From Alphaproteobacteria bacterium (lineage in GTDB: Bacteria; Pseudomonadota; Alphaproteobacteria; Rhizobiales; Hyphomicrobiaceae), in contig JAHJQI010000121.1 of assembly GCA_018819265.1 (NCBI GenBank), forward strand, positions 1 through 50,797: a DNA stretch of 50,797 nt, in the 5' to 3' direction. Both the position numbers and the translations under genes were made by a program. This document shows positions 8,473 through 17,774 of this stretch, piece by piece (the stretch's first letter is position 1; each line of letters begins with the position of its first letter). Below the pieces are notes generated by a model. That model was not told the origin of the DNA. It did not search any database and saw only the letters and a program-made list of their open reading frames with translations.

Positions 8473-9771
8473 ATGGCAGCCGGTCACAGCGCGGACGCAC
8501 TGGACAAGCCGAGCAAGGAAACGGGGCCGTTCGCGCCGTTCGAATGGATGCTGGCGTTGCGCTATCTGCGCGCGCGGCGCAAGGAAGGCTTCATCTCCGT
8601 CATCGCGGGTTTTTCATTCATCGGCATCATGCTCGGCGTGGCGACGCTGATCATCGTCATGGCGGTGATGAACGGCTTTCGCGCCGACCTCTTTGCAAAG
8701 ATCCTCGGTCTCAACGGCCATGTCGTGGTCCTGAAGATCGGCGAACCGTTCAAGGATTTCGACGCAGTCGCCAAGAGCATCGAAAAGGTCAAGGGCGTGC
8801 AACACGCATTGCCGCTGATCGAAGGCCAGGTGATGGTGTCGTCGCGGGTGCAGGCGACGGGGGGGCTGGTGCGCGGCATGTCCGAAGATGGTGTCAAATC
8901 GCTGTCGCTGGTTTCGGGCAACGTCAGGTTCGGGACGCTCGATGGCTTCGATACCTCGCCTGGAATAGCGATCGGTACAAGGCTCGCCAACGCGCTGGGC
9001 GCCGGTCTCGACGATACCATCACACTGGTGTCGCCGCGCGGAGCGACGACGCCGTTCGGCACCGCACCGCGCACAAAGGCCTACCAGATCAAGGCCATCT
9101 TCGAGATGGGCATGAGCGAGTACGACCGCACGGTGATTTTTATGCCGCTCGGCGAAGCGCAGAAATTCTTCTCGAAGCGCGATGCGGTCGACTTCATCGA
9201 AGTCATGGTCGACAATCCCGAGCGCGTGGCGGCCTATCAAGCGGAAATCAAGGGCGAGATCGGGCGCACGTTCCAGACGACCGACTGGAAGCAGCGCAAC
9301 GAGACGTTTTTCAAGGTGCTCGAGATCGAGCGCCTGGTGATGTTCATCATCCTGTCGCTCATCATTCTGGTGGCGGCGCTCAACATCATTTCAGGCATGA
9401 TGATGCTGGTGAAGGACAAGAGCCGCGACATCGCCATCCTGCGCACCATGGGAGCCTCGCGCGGGGCGGTGATGCGGGTGTTCCTGATCACGGGGGCCGC
9501 GATCGGCGTGGTCGGGACGCTGGCCGGCTTCGCGCTGGGCGTCGTGTTCTGCTGGAATATCGATGCCATCAAGGGGTTCGTGGCGTGGCTGACCAGCACG
9601 GAATTGTTCGACCCGTCGATCTACTATCTGACGAAGCTGCCGGCCCAGATCGATCCCAACGAGACGGCGATGATCGTTGCCATGGGACTCGGGCTGTCGA
9701 TCCTGGCGACGATCTATCCCTCTTGGCGGGCTTCGACGCTCGATCCTGTCGAAGCGCTGAGGTATGAGTAG
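8473..9771 (+). CDS. lolC: Lipoprotein-releasing ABC transporter permease (LolC/LolE family)
   Basis: 432 aa. An MacB/FtsX-type permease of the Lol system, which extracts outer-membrane lipoproteins from the inner membrane. One N-terminal membrane segment ([15 protein letters not shown] onward), a periplasmic domain of about 220 residues, then three C-terminal membrane segments (near 290-320, 340-365, 395-415) ending at the conserved [16 protein letters not shown]. Only one permease gene is present here beside lolD, as is usual in alphaproteobacteria, where it may act as a homodimer; whether it is best called LolC, LolE or LolF is a naming choice. Its last 8 bases overlap lolD, indicating translational coupling. 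Confidence 0.92.
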   Translation: MAAGHSADALDKPSKETGPFAPFEWMLALRYLRARRKEGFISVIAGFSFIGIMLGVATLIIVMAVMNGFRADLFAKILGLNGHVVVLKIGEPFKDFDAVAKSIEKVKGVQHALPLIEGQVMVSSRVQATGGLVRGMSEDGVKSLSLVSGNVRFGTLDGFDTSPGIAIGTRLANALGAGLDDTITLVSPRGATTPFGTAPRTKAYQIKAIFEMGMSEYDRTVIFMPLGEAQKFFSKRDAVDFIEVMVDNPERVAAYQAEIKGEIGRTFQTTDWKQRNETFFKVLEIERLVMFIILSLIILVAALNIISGMMMLVKDKSRDIAILRTMGASRGAVMRVFLITGAAIGVVGTLAGFALGVVFCWNIDAIKGFVAWLTSTELFDPSIYYLTKLPAQIDPNETAMIVAMGLGLSILATIYPSWRASTLDPVEALRYE

Positions 9772-10492
9772 AACCATGATGGATGCTTCGCACAGGCCAA
9801 CCCCGATCCTGCGGCTTGCCGGTCTGCGCCGCTCGTTCCATCAGGGGCCGCGCGAGATCAAGGTGCTCGACGGGGCGTCGATAGAGATCTTCCCCGGCCA
9901 GGCAGTGGCGCTTGTCGGGCCTTCAGGGGCGGGCAAGTCGACGCTGTTGCATATCGCGGGGCTTCTCGAGAGCGCGGACGGGGGCAGTGTCGCCATCGAC
10001 GGGCGCGAATGCATGGGGCTGTCGGATGGCGAGCGCACCCGGGTCCGTCGCAGCGAAATGGGCTTCGTCTATCAGTTCCACCAGTTGCTGCCGGAATTCT
10101 CCGCACTCGAAAACGTGATCATCCCGCAGATGATCCTGGGCCGCAGCAAGCGTCGGGCGAGCGAGCGGGCGGCGTCGCTGTTGTCGTCGGTGGGGCTTGC
10201 CGAGCGGCTGCATCACCGGCCGGCGGAACTGTCGGGGGGCGAGCAGCAGCGCACCGCGATCTGCAGGGCGCTGGCCAATCAGCCGCGGCTGCTGCTGGCG
10301 GACGAACCGACCGGCAATCTAGATCCGAGGACCTCCGAGCGGGTGTTCGAGTCACTCGTCGAACTCATTCACCGGACCGGTGTCGCGGCTCTTATCGCCA
10401 CCCACAACCATGACCTTGCCGCGCGTATGGACCGGATCATCCGGCTGGCCGACGGGCACCTCGTCGAGGTGACGCCGGGGCAGGCGGCTTGA
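9764..10492 (+). CDS. lolD: Lipoprotein-releasing system ATP-binding protein LolD
   Basis: 242 aa. ATPase of the Lol exporter, bound to the cytoplasmic face of the inner membrane. Walker [10 protein letters not shown] near residue 53, Q-loop in [11 protein letters not shown], signature LSGGEQQR, Walker [13 protein letters not shown], and the switch His in ATHNHDLA. Overlaps the end of the permease gene by 8 bp, so the pair is one unit. A second ATG five codons in is also a possible start. Confidence 0.95.
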   Translation: MSRTMMDASHRPTPILRLAGLRRSFHQGPREIKVLDGASIEIFPGQAVALVGPSGAGKSTLLHIAGLLESADGGSVAIDGRECMGLSDGERTRVRRSEMGFVYQFHQLLPEFSALENVIIPQMILGRSKRRASERAASLLSSVGLAERLHHRPAELSGGEQQRTAICRALANQPRLLLADEPTGNLDPRTSERVFESLVELIHRTGVAALIATHNHDLAARMDRIIRLADGHLVEVTPGQAA

Positions 10493-10661
10493 AGCCTTCG
10501 ATCTTTCCGCGTCAATTGCGCGCGAGGCGATGGGCGGTCTGGCCGGTCGTTCCTGCGCGGCGGTAAACGTGGTTCTAAAGGCCTGCGGGTTCGCCTTCTA
10601 TCAATCGGGATGCGCCCGTTATTTCCAAGGCGGTGAAAGCCGTCGTGTGTTCTGGACCGAA

Positions 10662-11594
10662 ATGCAGATCTATCTTCCCATTGCCGGCATGCCGCTGCCG
10701 TTGCTGCCGCTGCTGGGCCTCGGGCTGGCGGTCGGTTTCTTGTCGGGCATGTTCGGAGTGGGCGGCGGATTCATCCTCACGCCGATTTTGATGGTCATGG
10801 GGGTTCCGCCGATCGTGGCCGTCGGTACGGGGGCTGCCATCGTGATCGCTTCGTCGGTCTCGGGAGCGATTGCCCATTGGGGGCGCGGTAATGTCGATGT
10901 CCGTATGGGCGTTGTGCTGACGGCGGCGGGCCTGGTCGGTTCGACATTGGGCTCCCAGCTGCAGTCGATCCTGGAACAACTGGGCCAACTCGAACTCTTC
11001 ACTTCGCTGACTTATGCCGCGATTCTGACCGTGATCGGCAGCGTGATGGTCGCGGAGGGCTTTTGGGCGTGGCACCGGCTGGCGCATCCGGCCGTGCTGG
11101 CACCGGGGACGTTGAGACGGCGCTCACGCAGCTTCAACCAGAAACTGCCGCTGAGGATGCGCTTTCGCCGCGCGAAAATGTATATCAGCGTGCTGCCGCC
11201 TCTGGTAGTCGGAGCGTTTGTCGGGTTTCTCACGGCCATCATGGGCGCCGGCGGAGGCTTCATTTTGATCCCGCTGCTCGTTTACGTGCTCGGTGTGAAT
11301 ACGCGAGTGGCTGTGGGAACCTCGTCGCTTCAAGTGCTGTGCGTGGCAAGTTTCACAACCGTGGTTCAAGCGCAATTCAACCAGAACGTCGATCTGCTGC
11401 TCGGGCTGCCGTTGATGCTGGGGAGCGTGGTCGCGGCGCAGTTGGGGGTTAAGTTCGGCGGTCAGCTGAAGCCGGAAACGCTGCGTATTTTGCTGGGTGG
11501 GCTGGTGCTGCTGGTCGGATTGCGCATGGTTTCGGACCTGGTGATGACGCCGGACGACGTTTACAGCCTGTCGAGCGAGCGGTTGCATCGCTGA
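10662..11594 (+). CDS. TauE/SafE (DUF81) family membrane permease
   Basis: 310 aa from the ATG at 10662; the open frame extends upstream to 10530, but that part is not membrane-like. The protein shows two repeats of four or so membrane helices, each starting with the family's glycine-rich signature: GLAVGFLSGMFGVGGGFIL near residue 20 and VGFLTAIMGAGGGFILIP near 190. The family exports sulfite, sulfoacetate or other organic anions; the substrate here is unknown. It stands alone between lolD and dnaE, with 170 bp before it. Confidence 0.85.
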   Translation: MQIYLPIAGMPLPLLPLLGLGLAVGFLSGMFGVGGGFILTPILMVMGVPPIVAVGTGAAIVIASSVSGAIAHWGRGNVDVRMGVVLTAAGLVGSTLGSQLQSILEQLGQLELFTSLTYAAILTVIGSVMVAEGFWAWHRLAHPAVLAPGTLRRRSRSFNQKLPLRMRFRRAKMYISVLPPLVVGAFVGFLTAIMGAGGGFILIPLLVYVLGVNTRVAVGTSSLQVLCVASFTTVVQAQFNQNVDLLLGLPLMLGSVVAAQLGVKFGGQLKPETLRILLGGLVLLVGLRMVSDLVMTPDDVYSLSSERLHR

Positions 11595-11670
11595 TGATTG
11601 GTTCAATCTATTGTGGGTAGGCGCATTCGCGGGCGATGCGCTTGGCGGAACGCCAGGATAGGTTGGGGAG

Positions 11671-14600
11671 ATGAACGCTCCGATTCGACCATCCGAAGCT
11701 GTATCGGCCCTGCATGCCGACCAGCAAACCGCCGCGAACCGCTTGCGGTTCGTGCATCTGCGCGTGCACTCGGCGTATTCACTGCTTGAAGGCGCGCTGC
11801 CGATCCCGGCTCTGGCCAAGATTGCCGAGACGCAGGGCGCACCGGCGCTGGCGCTCACCGATACCAACAATCTGTTCGGGGCGCTCGAGTTCTCCGAGAA
11901 GCTTGCCAAGTCCGGCGTGCAGCCGATCGTCGGGGTTACGCTTGCCGTCGATTTCGAGGGGGACGGGCAGGACGATCCGTTGTCAAACGGCCGCCAGCCG
12001 CGCTCGGGGGAAAGCGAGCATCAGCGTCTGGCGCGGGATGGGTACGTCGCGTTGCTGGCGGCCTGCGAGGCCGGCTATCGGAACCTGATGAAGATTGTCA
12101 GCGCGGCGCATCTCACGGTTGAGGACGGCGCTTCCCCGCATGTCTCTGTTTCGCGGCTGGAAGCGCATGCCGAGGGGCTGATTGCGCTGACCGGAGGCCC
12201 GGACGGGCCGATCGACCGGGCGATCGGCGATCAGCGCGCGGTCGTAGCCGAAGCCAGGTTGCGCCGGTTGCACGCGGCCTACGCCGACCGGCTCTACGTC
12301 GAGATCCAGCGCCATGGCGGCGAGCGCGAGCGCCAGGTCGAGCCGCAGCTTATCGATCTGGCCTACGCGCTCGAATTGCCGCTGGTGGCGACCAACGAAG
12401 TGTTCTTCCCGGCGGCTTCGGATTACGAAGCCCACGATGCGCTGATCTGCATCGCGGAAGGCCGTTACGTCGTCGAGGACAACCGCCGGCGCTTGACGCG
12501 CCAGCACTACTTCAAGTCCGCCGACGAAATGGCGGAGGTGTTTGCCGATCTACCGGAAGCGCTTGCCAATACGGTGGAGATAGCGCGGCGTTGCCATTAC
12601 CGGCCGCTGACGCGTGAGCCGATCCTGCCGCGCTTTGTGAAAAGCCTCGACGGCAAGAGCGACGGCGACCTCATCGAAGAAGAGGCCGGCGAACTGAAGA
12701 GGCAGGCGGAGGAGGGGCTGGCGCAGCGTCTCGAAGTACACGGCCCGGCGCAAGGCTTTACGACAGAAGATTACGAAAAGCGGCTTGCCTACGAAGTCGA
12801 TGTCATTACCAACATGAAGTTTCCAGGCTACTTCCTGATCGTTGCCGATTTCATCAAGTGGTCGAAGGCGCAGGGTATCCCGGTCGGGCCGGGGCGCGGT
12901 TCGGGGGCCGGCTCGCTCGTCGCCTACGCGCTGACGATTACCGATCTCGACCCGTTGCGGTTCGGCCTGCTGTTCGAACGCTTCCTCAATCCCGAGCGCG
13001 TGTCGATGCCCGACTTCGACATCGACTTCTGCCAGGACAGGCGCGAGGAAACGATCCGCTACGTGCAGCAGAAGTACGGGCACGACCGGGTGGCGCAGAT
13101 CATCACGCACGGCAAGCTGCAGGCCCGAGCCGTGCTGCGCGACGTCGGCCGGGTTCTGCAGATGCCGTACGGGCAGGTCGACAAGCTGTGCAAGATGGTG
13201 CCGAACAATCCGGCAAGCCCGGTGACGCTGCCGGAGGCGATCGAATCCGAACCGAAGCTGCAGGAAGCGCAGAAGGCTGATCCGCTGGTCGCCAAGCTCC
13301 TCGAAATTTCGATCAAGCTCGAGGGGCTCTACCGGCACGCCTCGACGCACGCCGCCGGCATGGTGATCGGCGACAGGCCGCTCGAAGACCTGGTGCCGCT
13401 CTACCGCGATCCGAAGTCGGATATGCCGGTGACGCAGTTCAACTGGAAGCTCGTCGAGGCCGCCGGCCTGGTGAAATTCGACTTTCTCGGCCTGAAGACA
13501 CTGACGGTCCTGAAGAAGGCGGTCGATCTCGTGAAGCGGGTGCGGGGCATCGACGTCGAACTCGAAAAGCTCGATGTGTTCGACAAGAAATCCTACGAAC
13601 TCTTGGCGCGCGCCGACACGGTCGGGGTGTTCCAGCTGGAATCGACAGGCATGCGGGAAAGCCTCAAGCGGCTGCGTCCGGACCGCTTCGAAGACATCAT
13701 CGCCATGGTGGCGCTTTACCGCCCCGGCCCAATGGACAACATCCCGACCTACATCAACCGCAAGCACGGCGAGGAACCGGTCGACTGCCTGCATCCGATG
13801 CTTGAAGGCATCCTGTCGGAGACCTACGGCGTCATCATCTACCAGGAGCAGGTCATTCAGATCGCGCAGGTGATGGGCGGCTATACGCTGGGTCAGGCCG
13901 ACATGCTGCGGCGCGCGATGGGCAAGAAGGACAAGGCCGAGATGGCGCGGCACGAGGCGCGCTTCATCGAGGGGGCCGTCGCGCGCGGCGTCAAGAAGAA
14001 AGACGCAGCCTTCATCTTCGAACTGGTCAACAAGTTCGCCGGCTATGGGTTCAACAAATCGCACGCTGCAGCGTACGCGCTGGTGAGCTACCACACCGCC
14101 TACATGAAGGCGAACTACCTGGAGGAGTTCATCGCGGCGTCGATGAGCCTCGACATGGCGAACACCGACAAGCTCGCGGGTTTTGTGGCGGAAGCAAAGA
14201 AGTTCGGCGTGCCGGTGCTGCCGCCGTGCGTCAATGCATCCGAAGTGGACTTCACTGTCGAGCGGCAGTCCCCCTCTCCCCGCAAGTCGCGAGACGGGCA
14301 GACATTAGAACCGCCGGCCAACGCTAAGGCTGCCGCTCACCCTCCAATTTCTGCCCCTCACCCTGACCCTCTCCCCATGAAGGATGGGCAGAAGGGACCG
14401 GTCAAAGGCGCGATCCGCTATTCGCTCGCAGCCTTGAAGAATGTCGGCACGGGGGCGGTGCAGACGATCGTCGATGCCCGCGCGGAAGGCGGTGAGTTCA
14501 AGACGCTGGGGGATTTCGCCTCGCGGTTGAACGCCAAAGCGCTGAACAAACGGGCGATCGAGACGCTGGCGCAGTCGGGGGCGTTCGACGCACTGGAACC

Positions 14601-15405
14601 AAGCCGAGCCACCGCGAAGGCCAACGCCGAACAAATCATCGCGTTGGCGCAGCGCGTCAGTGCGGATGCGGCGGATGGAACGTCCGATCTGTTCGCGGCG
14701 CCTGGATCGGCGCCGAGCCTGATATTGAAGAAGGCAAAGACATGGACGCCGCTGGAGCAGCTCGAAGCCGAGTTCGGCGCGGTCGGTTTCTACCTCTCGG
14801 GCCACCCGCTCGACAGCTACGGGAAGGTTCTCGGCAAGGTCGGCGGCACGACGTACGCGAAAATGGAATCCTACACCGCAAGGGCGGGCGCGGCGGCGGG
14901 CAAAATCGGAGCTATCGTCGTTTCGGTGCGTGAGCGGCGGTCGGCCAAGGGCAACAAGTTTGCCTTTGCGATGTTCTCGGATGCGACAGGCCAGTTCGAG
15001 GCGGTGCTGTTCTCGGATACACTTTCGGCGGCCGGCGATTTGCTGACTGCTGGAACGCCGGTGGTGCTGACGGTTTCGGCTGAGCGCGATGAAGAGGGCT
15101 CGATCAAAATGCGCGTTCAGTCGGTCGAGTCGCTCGACAAGGTGGCGGCGAACGTCGAACGCGGGCTCCGGCTGGTTTGCGATCCTGACGCCATGTCGGC
15201 GCGCGAAAAGCTGTTTGCAGCGATGAAGGAATACCTGGTGGCGCCGATTGCGGGGACGCGCGGCGGCGACGTTCACCTGGTGCTGCCCTTAAAAACACGC
15301 GGTCGCGAACTAGAGCTGAAATTGCCGGGACGCTATGACGTTTCTCCGAACATGGCGGGGCGGCTGGCGACTGTGCCGGGGATCGTCGAGGTCGAGGAGA
15401 TCTAG
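11671..15405 (+). CDS. dnaE: DNA polymerase III subunit alpha
   Basis: 1244 aa. The replicative polymerase catalytic subunit. PHP domain at the N-terminus (FVHLRVHSAYSLLEG near 26), the GPGRGSGAGSLVAYA element, catalytic aspartates in MPDFDIDFC (near 448-456), the tandem HhH/DNA-binding region GAIRYSLAALKNVG onward, and the C-terminal OB fold. The family usually has 1150-1170 residues; the excess comes partly from an extra Pro-rich segment of about 40 residues (865-910), encoded by inserted repeat DNA (separate entry). The reading frame stays intact. Separated by 76 bp from the TauE gene and by 3 bp from the following L,D-transpeptidase-like gene. Confidence 0.97.
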   Translation: MNAPIRPSEAVSALHADQQTAANRLRFVHLRVHSAYSLLEGALPIPALAKIAETQGAPALALTDTNNLFGALEFSEKLAKSGVQPIVGVTLAVDFEGDGQDDPLSNGRQPRSGESEHQRLARDGYVALLAACEAGYRNLMKIVSAAHLTVEDGASPHVSVSRLEAHAEGLIALTGGPDGPIDRAIGDQRAVVAEARLRRLHAAYADRLYVEIQRHGGERERQVEPQLIDLAYALELPLVATNEVFFPAASDYEAHDALICIAEGRYVVEDNRRRLTRQHYFKSADEMAEVFADLPEALANTVEIARRCHYRPLTREPILPRFVKSLDGKSDGDLIEEEAGELKRQAEEGLAQRLEVHGPAQGFTTEDYEKRLAYEVDVITNMKFPGYFLIVADFIKWSKAQGIPVGPGRGSGAGSLVAYALTITDLDPLRFGLLFERFLNPERVSMPDFDIDFCQDRREETIRYVQQKYGHDRVAQIITHGKLQARAVLRDVGRVLQMPYGQVDKLCKMVPNNPASPVTLPEAIESEPKLQEAQKADPLVAKLLEISIKLEGLYRHASTHAAGMVIGDRPLEDLVPLYRDPKSDMPVTQFNWKLVEAAGLVKFDFLGLKTLTVLKKAVDLVKRVRGIDVELEKLDVFDKKSYELLARADTVGVFQLESTGMRESLKRLRPDRFEDIIAMVALYRPGPMDNIPTYINRKHGEEPVDCLHPMLEGILSETYGVIIYQEQVIQIAQVMGGYTLGQADMLRRAMGKKDKAEMARHEARFIEGAVARGVKKKDAAFIFELVNKFAGYGFNKSHAAAYALVSYHTAYMKANYLEEFIAASMSLDMANTDKLAGFVAEAKKFGVPVLPPCVNASEVDFTVERQSPSPRKSRDGQTLEPPANAKAAAHPPISAPHPDPLPMKDGQKGPVKGAIRYSLAALKNVGTGAVQTIVDARAEGGEFKTLGDFASRLNAKALNKRAIETLAQSGAFDALEPSRATAKANAEQIIALAQRVSADAADGTSDLFAAPGSAPSLILKKAKTWTPLEQLEAEFGAVGFYLSGHPLDSYGKVLGKVGGTTYAKMESYTARAGAAAGKIGAIVVSVRERRSAKGNKFAFAMFSDATGQFEAVLFSDTLSAAGDLLTAGTPVVLTVSAERDEEGSIKMRVQSVESLDKVAANVERGLRLVCDPDAMSAREKLFAAMKEYLVAPIAGTRGGDVHLVLPLKTRGRELELKLPGRYDVSPNMAGRLATVPGIVEVEEI
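14265..14400 (+). repeat. Palindromic repeat insertion inside dnaE
   Basis: Between the conserved segments VDFTVE and GAIRYSL the gene holds two copies of a CCCTCTCCCC-type palindromic motif: one near 14268-14302 (CCCCCTCTCCCCGCAAG then GACGGGCAGA) and one near 14352-14398 (CCCTGACCCTCTCCCCAT then GATGGGCAGAAGGG). This motif is a familiar dispersed intergenic repeat of proteobacterial genomes. Here it is translated, in frame, as a Pro/Ser/Ala-rich linker containing PHPDPLPMKDGQKG. Confidence 0.7.
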
Positions 15406-15408
15406 GGT

Positions 15409-16155
15409 TTGCGTTGGGTTCGCATTGCCGGCTTGGTGGTGATTGTTGGCTTGCTTGCAAGCTACTACGCATTGCGGTCGCATAAGCCGACGCCAGGTGC
15501 GCCAGAAAACTTCGGAAAATCCACACACCTGTTGCTGGTCGAGACGGAAACCTTCGATAGCAGCGGGGCGACGATCAGGCTCTACCAACGGGGTTCAGGT
15601 TCGGACCAGTGGAAAAGCAACGCAGAGCCCATGCCGGCAACCGTCGGGCGCAATGGGCTCGGGTGGGGGCATACTTTTCGCGATCACGCCGCTGCCGGCG
15701 AACCGATCAAGATGGAGGGCGACAAGCGCGCTCCAGCCGGTGTTTTCCCATTGGGCCGACCGTTCGGTCTGAGCCCTGACGGCCTTCCGCATTATATGCA
15801 ACTCAAAGATGGGGGGCACTTCTGCGTCGATGATGCGGGATCGGAAAAGTACAGCCAGATCGTGCCGGCTGATGCCATTCCGGAGGGGACGAGCGGTGAG
15901 CGGATGTGGGAGATCTCGCTCTACAAGCGCGGGGTCGTCGTCGACTATCCGACCGACAGGGCGGCCAAATCCGGCTCCTGCATTTTTCTGCATGTCTGGA
16001 AAAATCCACAGACCGCGACTGTCGGTTGCGTCGCGACATCAGAAGATACGGTGGCGCGGCTGCAGAAGTGGGTCAGCCAAGCGCCGAACGGCGCGTGGAT
16101 CGCGATCGTTCCAAGGGCGGCACGCGGCCGGCTGGGATTGAATCTACCGGATTGA
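15409..16155 (+). CDS. L,D-transpeptidase-like (YkuD fold) envelope protein
   Basis: 248 aa from a TTG start 3 bp after the dnaE stop. One N-terminal membrane segment (residues 5-22) would anchor it or act as an uncleaved signal. The rest is periplasmic. The stretch RAPAGVFPLG, then SGSCIFLHVW and TVGCVA (Cys about 28 residues before the end of the core) fits the HX(n)S-x-GC-x pattern of the L,D-transpeptidase catalytic domain, which cross-links peptidoglycan or attaches proteins to it. Distant members of this group have no proven activity. Probably co-transcribed with dnaE. Confidence 0.75.
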   Translation: MRWVRIAGLVVIVGLLASYYALRSHKPTPGAPENFGKSTHLLLVETETFDSSGATIRLYQRGSGSDQWKSNAEPMPATVGRNGLGWGHTFRDHAAAGEPIKMEGDKRAPAGVFPLGRPFGLSPDGLPHYMQLKDGGHFCVDDAGSEKYSQIVPADAIPEGTSGERMWEISLYKRGVVVDYPTDRAAKSGSCIFLHVWKNPQTATVGCVATSEDTVARLQKWVSQAPNGAWIAIVPRAARGRLGLNLPD

Positions 16156-16636
16156 AACGACAATCTGTCTAAAAAGGTCCGTCACCCTCGCGAAGGCGGG
16201 GGCCTAAGCAAGCTCTGTAATAGATAGGTTTTGTCAAGGTCGTGGCGTTGATGGTCAAGCCGGATGACGGGACATCAAGGAGTGTTTACGCTCGTCTCCT
16301 TGAGACGTGACTTGGGTCCCGCCCTCCGGCGGGATGACGTTGGTGGGTGTAGCTCATACAGCGGACCAAGTCCGGCTTTCTTTAACCCGACATTGGGGGG
16401 CAAGCCCCGGGATGACATTGAGGGCTTGCTGAATGCCATGAATGTGGAATGGCTGCCGAAGCCTTGCCACCCGTGCCAAACGGCTGTATAGGGGCGGTTC
16501 ATCCCACACGCGGATCGTTTCGGCGGAAACGGATTAAAAGCCCCGTTTCATGCCCCCGGTGAGTTCGGCCCTGCTTCAAGGGCCAGATTTTCATTGGTCC
16601 GCGGAGGTTCAACCGGAAATCAAGGACGACTTCAAG
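16156..16636 (+). other. Repeat-rich intergenic region and rpsB leader
   Basis: 480 bp without a gene. 16181-16212 (GTCACCCTCGCGAAGGCGGG), 16316-16340 (GGGTCCCGCCCTCCGGCGGG then ATGACG) and 16385-16420 (GGGGGGCAAGCCCCGGGATGAC) are GC-rich palindromic stretches of the kind dispersed between proteobacterial genes. The last part holds the rpsB promoter and a leader of about 138 nt with a perfect hairpin at 16567-16584 (GGCCCT-GCTTCA-AGGGCC). Confidence 0.55.
16464..16492 (+). promoter_or_regulatory. Probable sigma70 promoter of rpsB-tsf
   Basis: TTGCCA (16464-16469) and TATAGG (16487-16492) are separated by exactly 17 bp, five and four matches to consensus. Transcription would begin near 16499, giving a leader of about 138 nt before rpsB. 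Confidence 0.5.
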
Positions 16637-17632
16637 ATGGCTCTTCCCGTCTTCAATATGCGTCAGCTGCTCGAAGCTGGCGTTCATTTCGGCCACCAGT
16701 CGCACCGCTGGAATCCCAAGATGGCTCCGTTCATCTTCGGTGCGCGCAACAACATCCACATCATCGACTTGACGCAGACCGTGCCGCTGCTTCACCAGGC
16801 GCTCGTGAAGGTGTCGGATACCGTTGCCGGCGGCGGGCGCGTGCTCTACGTCGCGACCAAGCGGCAGGCTCAGGAAGGCGTTGCCGAAGCCGCCGGCCGC
16901 TCGGCGCAGTACTTCATGAACCACCGCTGGCTCGGCGGCACGCTGACCAACTGGAAGACGGTGTCGCAGTCGATCCGCCGCCTGCGCCAGCTCGACGACA
17001 TTCTCGAGAACCCGCATGGGCGCACCAAGAAGGAAATCCTCACCCTCCAGCGCGAACGCGACAAGCTGCAGATGTCGCTTGGCGGGATCCGCGAAATGGG
17101 CGGCACGCCCGACCTTCTCGTCGTGATCGATACGAACAAGGAGCAGATCGCCATCAAGGAGGCCCGCAAGCTCGGCATCCCGATCATCGCGATCGTCGAT
17201 ACGAACTGCGATCCCGACGGCATCGACTTCCCGATCCCCGGTAACGACGACGCCGGCCGTGCGATCACTCTCTATTGCGATCTGCTGGCGCGTGCGGCGA
17301 TCGACGGCATCGAGCGGTCGAGTGCTGCCTCCGGGGTCGATCTCGGCGCCATGGAAACACCGACTGCAGAAGTGCTGCCGGACGTGACGGCGAGCTTCAC
17401 GGGCATCGAAGCACCGCGTGGCGAGCCTGACGATCTCAAGAGTATCCGCGGCGTCGATGCCAAAACGGAACTGGTGCTCAACGATCTCGGCGTCTTCCAC
17501 TTTTGGCAGATCGCCGATCTCAAGCCGGACGATGTGACGGCCCTCGAAGTGGCGATGAAAGCGCCCGGCCGCCTTGCTGCGGAAACCTGGCTCGAACAGG
17601 CCAAGAAGCTTGTCGCGCAATCTGCCGCATGA
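16637..17632 (+). CDS. rpsB: 30S ribosomal protein S2 with C-terminal HhH extension
   Basis: 331 aa from the ATG at 16637, which gives the standard N-terminus [20 protein letters not shown]; an in-frame ATG at 16550 would add 29 non-conserved residues and was not used. S2 binds the small subunit late in assembly and helps hold S1 and mRNA. E. coli S2 has 241 residues. Here residues about 235-331 are extra: a linker rich in acidic residues, then a helix-hairpin-helix-like domain (265-325, [20 protein letters not shown], then [11 protein letters not shown]). Similar tails are known on L21 and S2 of alphaproteobacteria. Followed by tsf after 142 bp. Confidence 0.97.
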   Translation: MALPVFNMRQLLEAGVHFGHQSHRWNPKMAPFIFGARNNIHIIDLTQTVPLLHQALVKVSDTVAGGGRVLYVATKRQAQEGVAEAAGRSAQYFMNHRWLGGTLTNWKTVSQSIRRLRQLDDILENPHGRTKKEILTLQRERDKLQMSLGGIREMGGTPDLLVVIDTNKEQIAIKEARKLGIPIIAIVDTNCDPDGIDFPIPGNDDAGRAITLYCDLLARAAIDGIERSSAASGVDLGAMETPTAEVLPDVTASFTGIEAPRGEPDDLKSIRGVDAKTELVLNDLGVFHFWQIADLKPDDVTALEVAMKAPGRLAAETWLEQAKKLVAQSAA

Positions 17633-17774
17633 GGTGAAAGGCTGGTCGCGGGAGCGGCCGGCTTTCTACCGGCGGACCGAGTGTCGAATCGCGATACGGC
17701 GAAGCGTGTCACATTAACTTCAAGCTGCGGGCCTAGGCACGTCCCGACGGCCTTGCAAAAAAGAGAGAATGATT

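Noticed and set aside
12550..14094. 514-residue open frame on the minus strand inside dnaE
   Set aside because: Exactly antisense to highly conserved polymerase motifs; its product is Arg/His/Asp-rich without recognisable motifs, as expected for a GC-rich shadow frame.
16550..16636. N-terminal extension of S2 from an upstream ATG
   Set aside because: The added residues are not S2-like and the frame covers the leader hairpin; the ATG at 16637 gives the conserved start.
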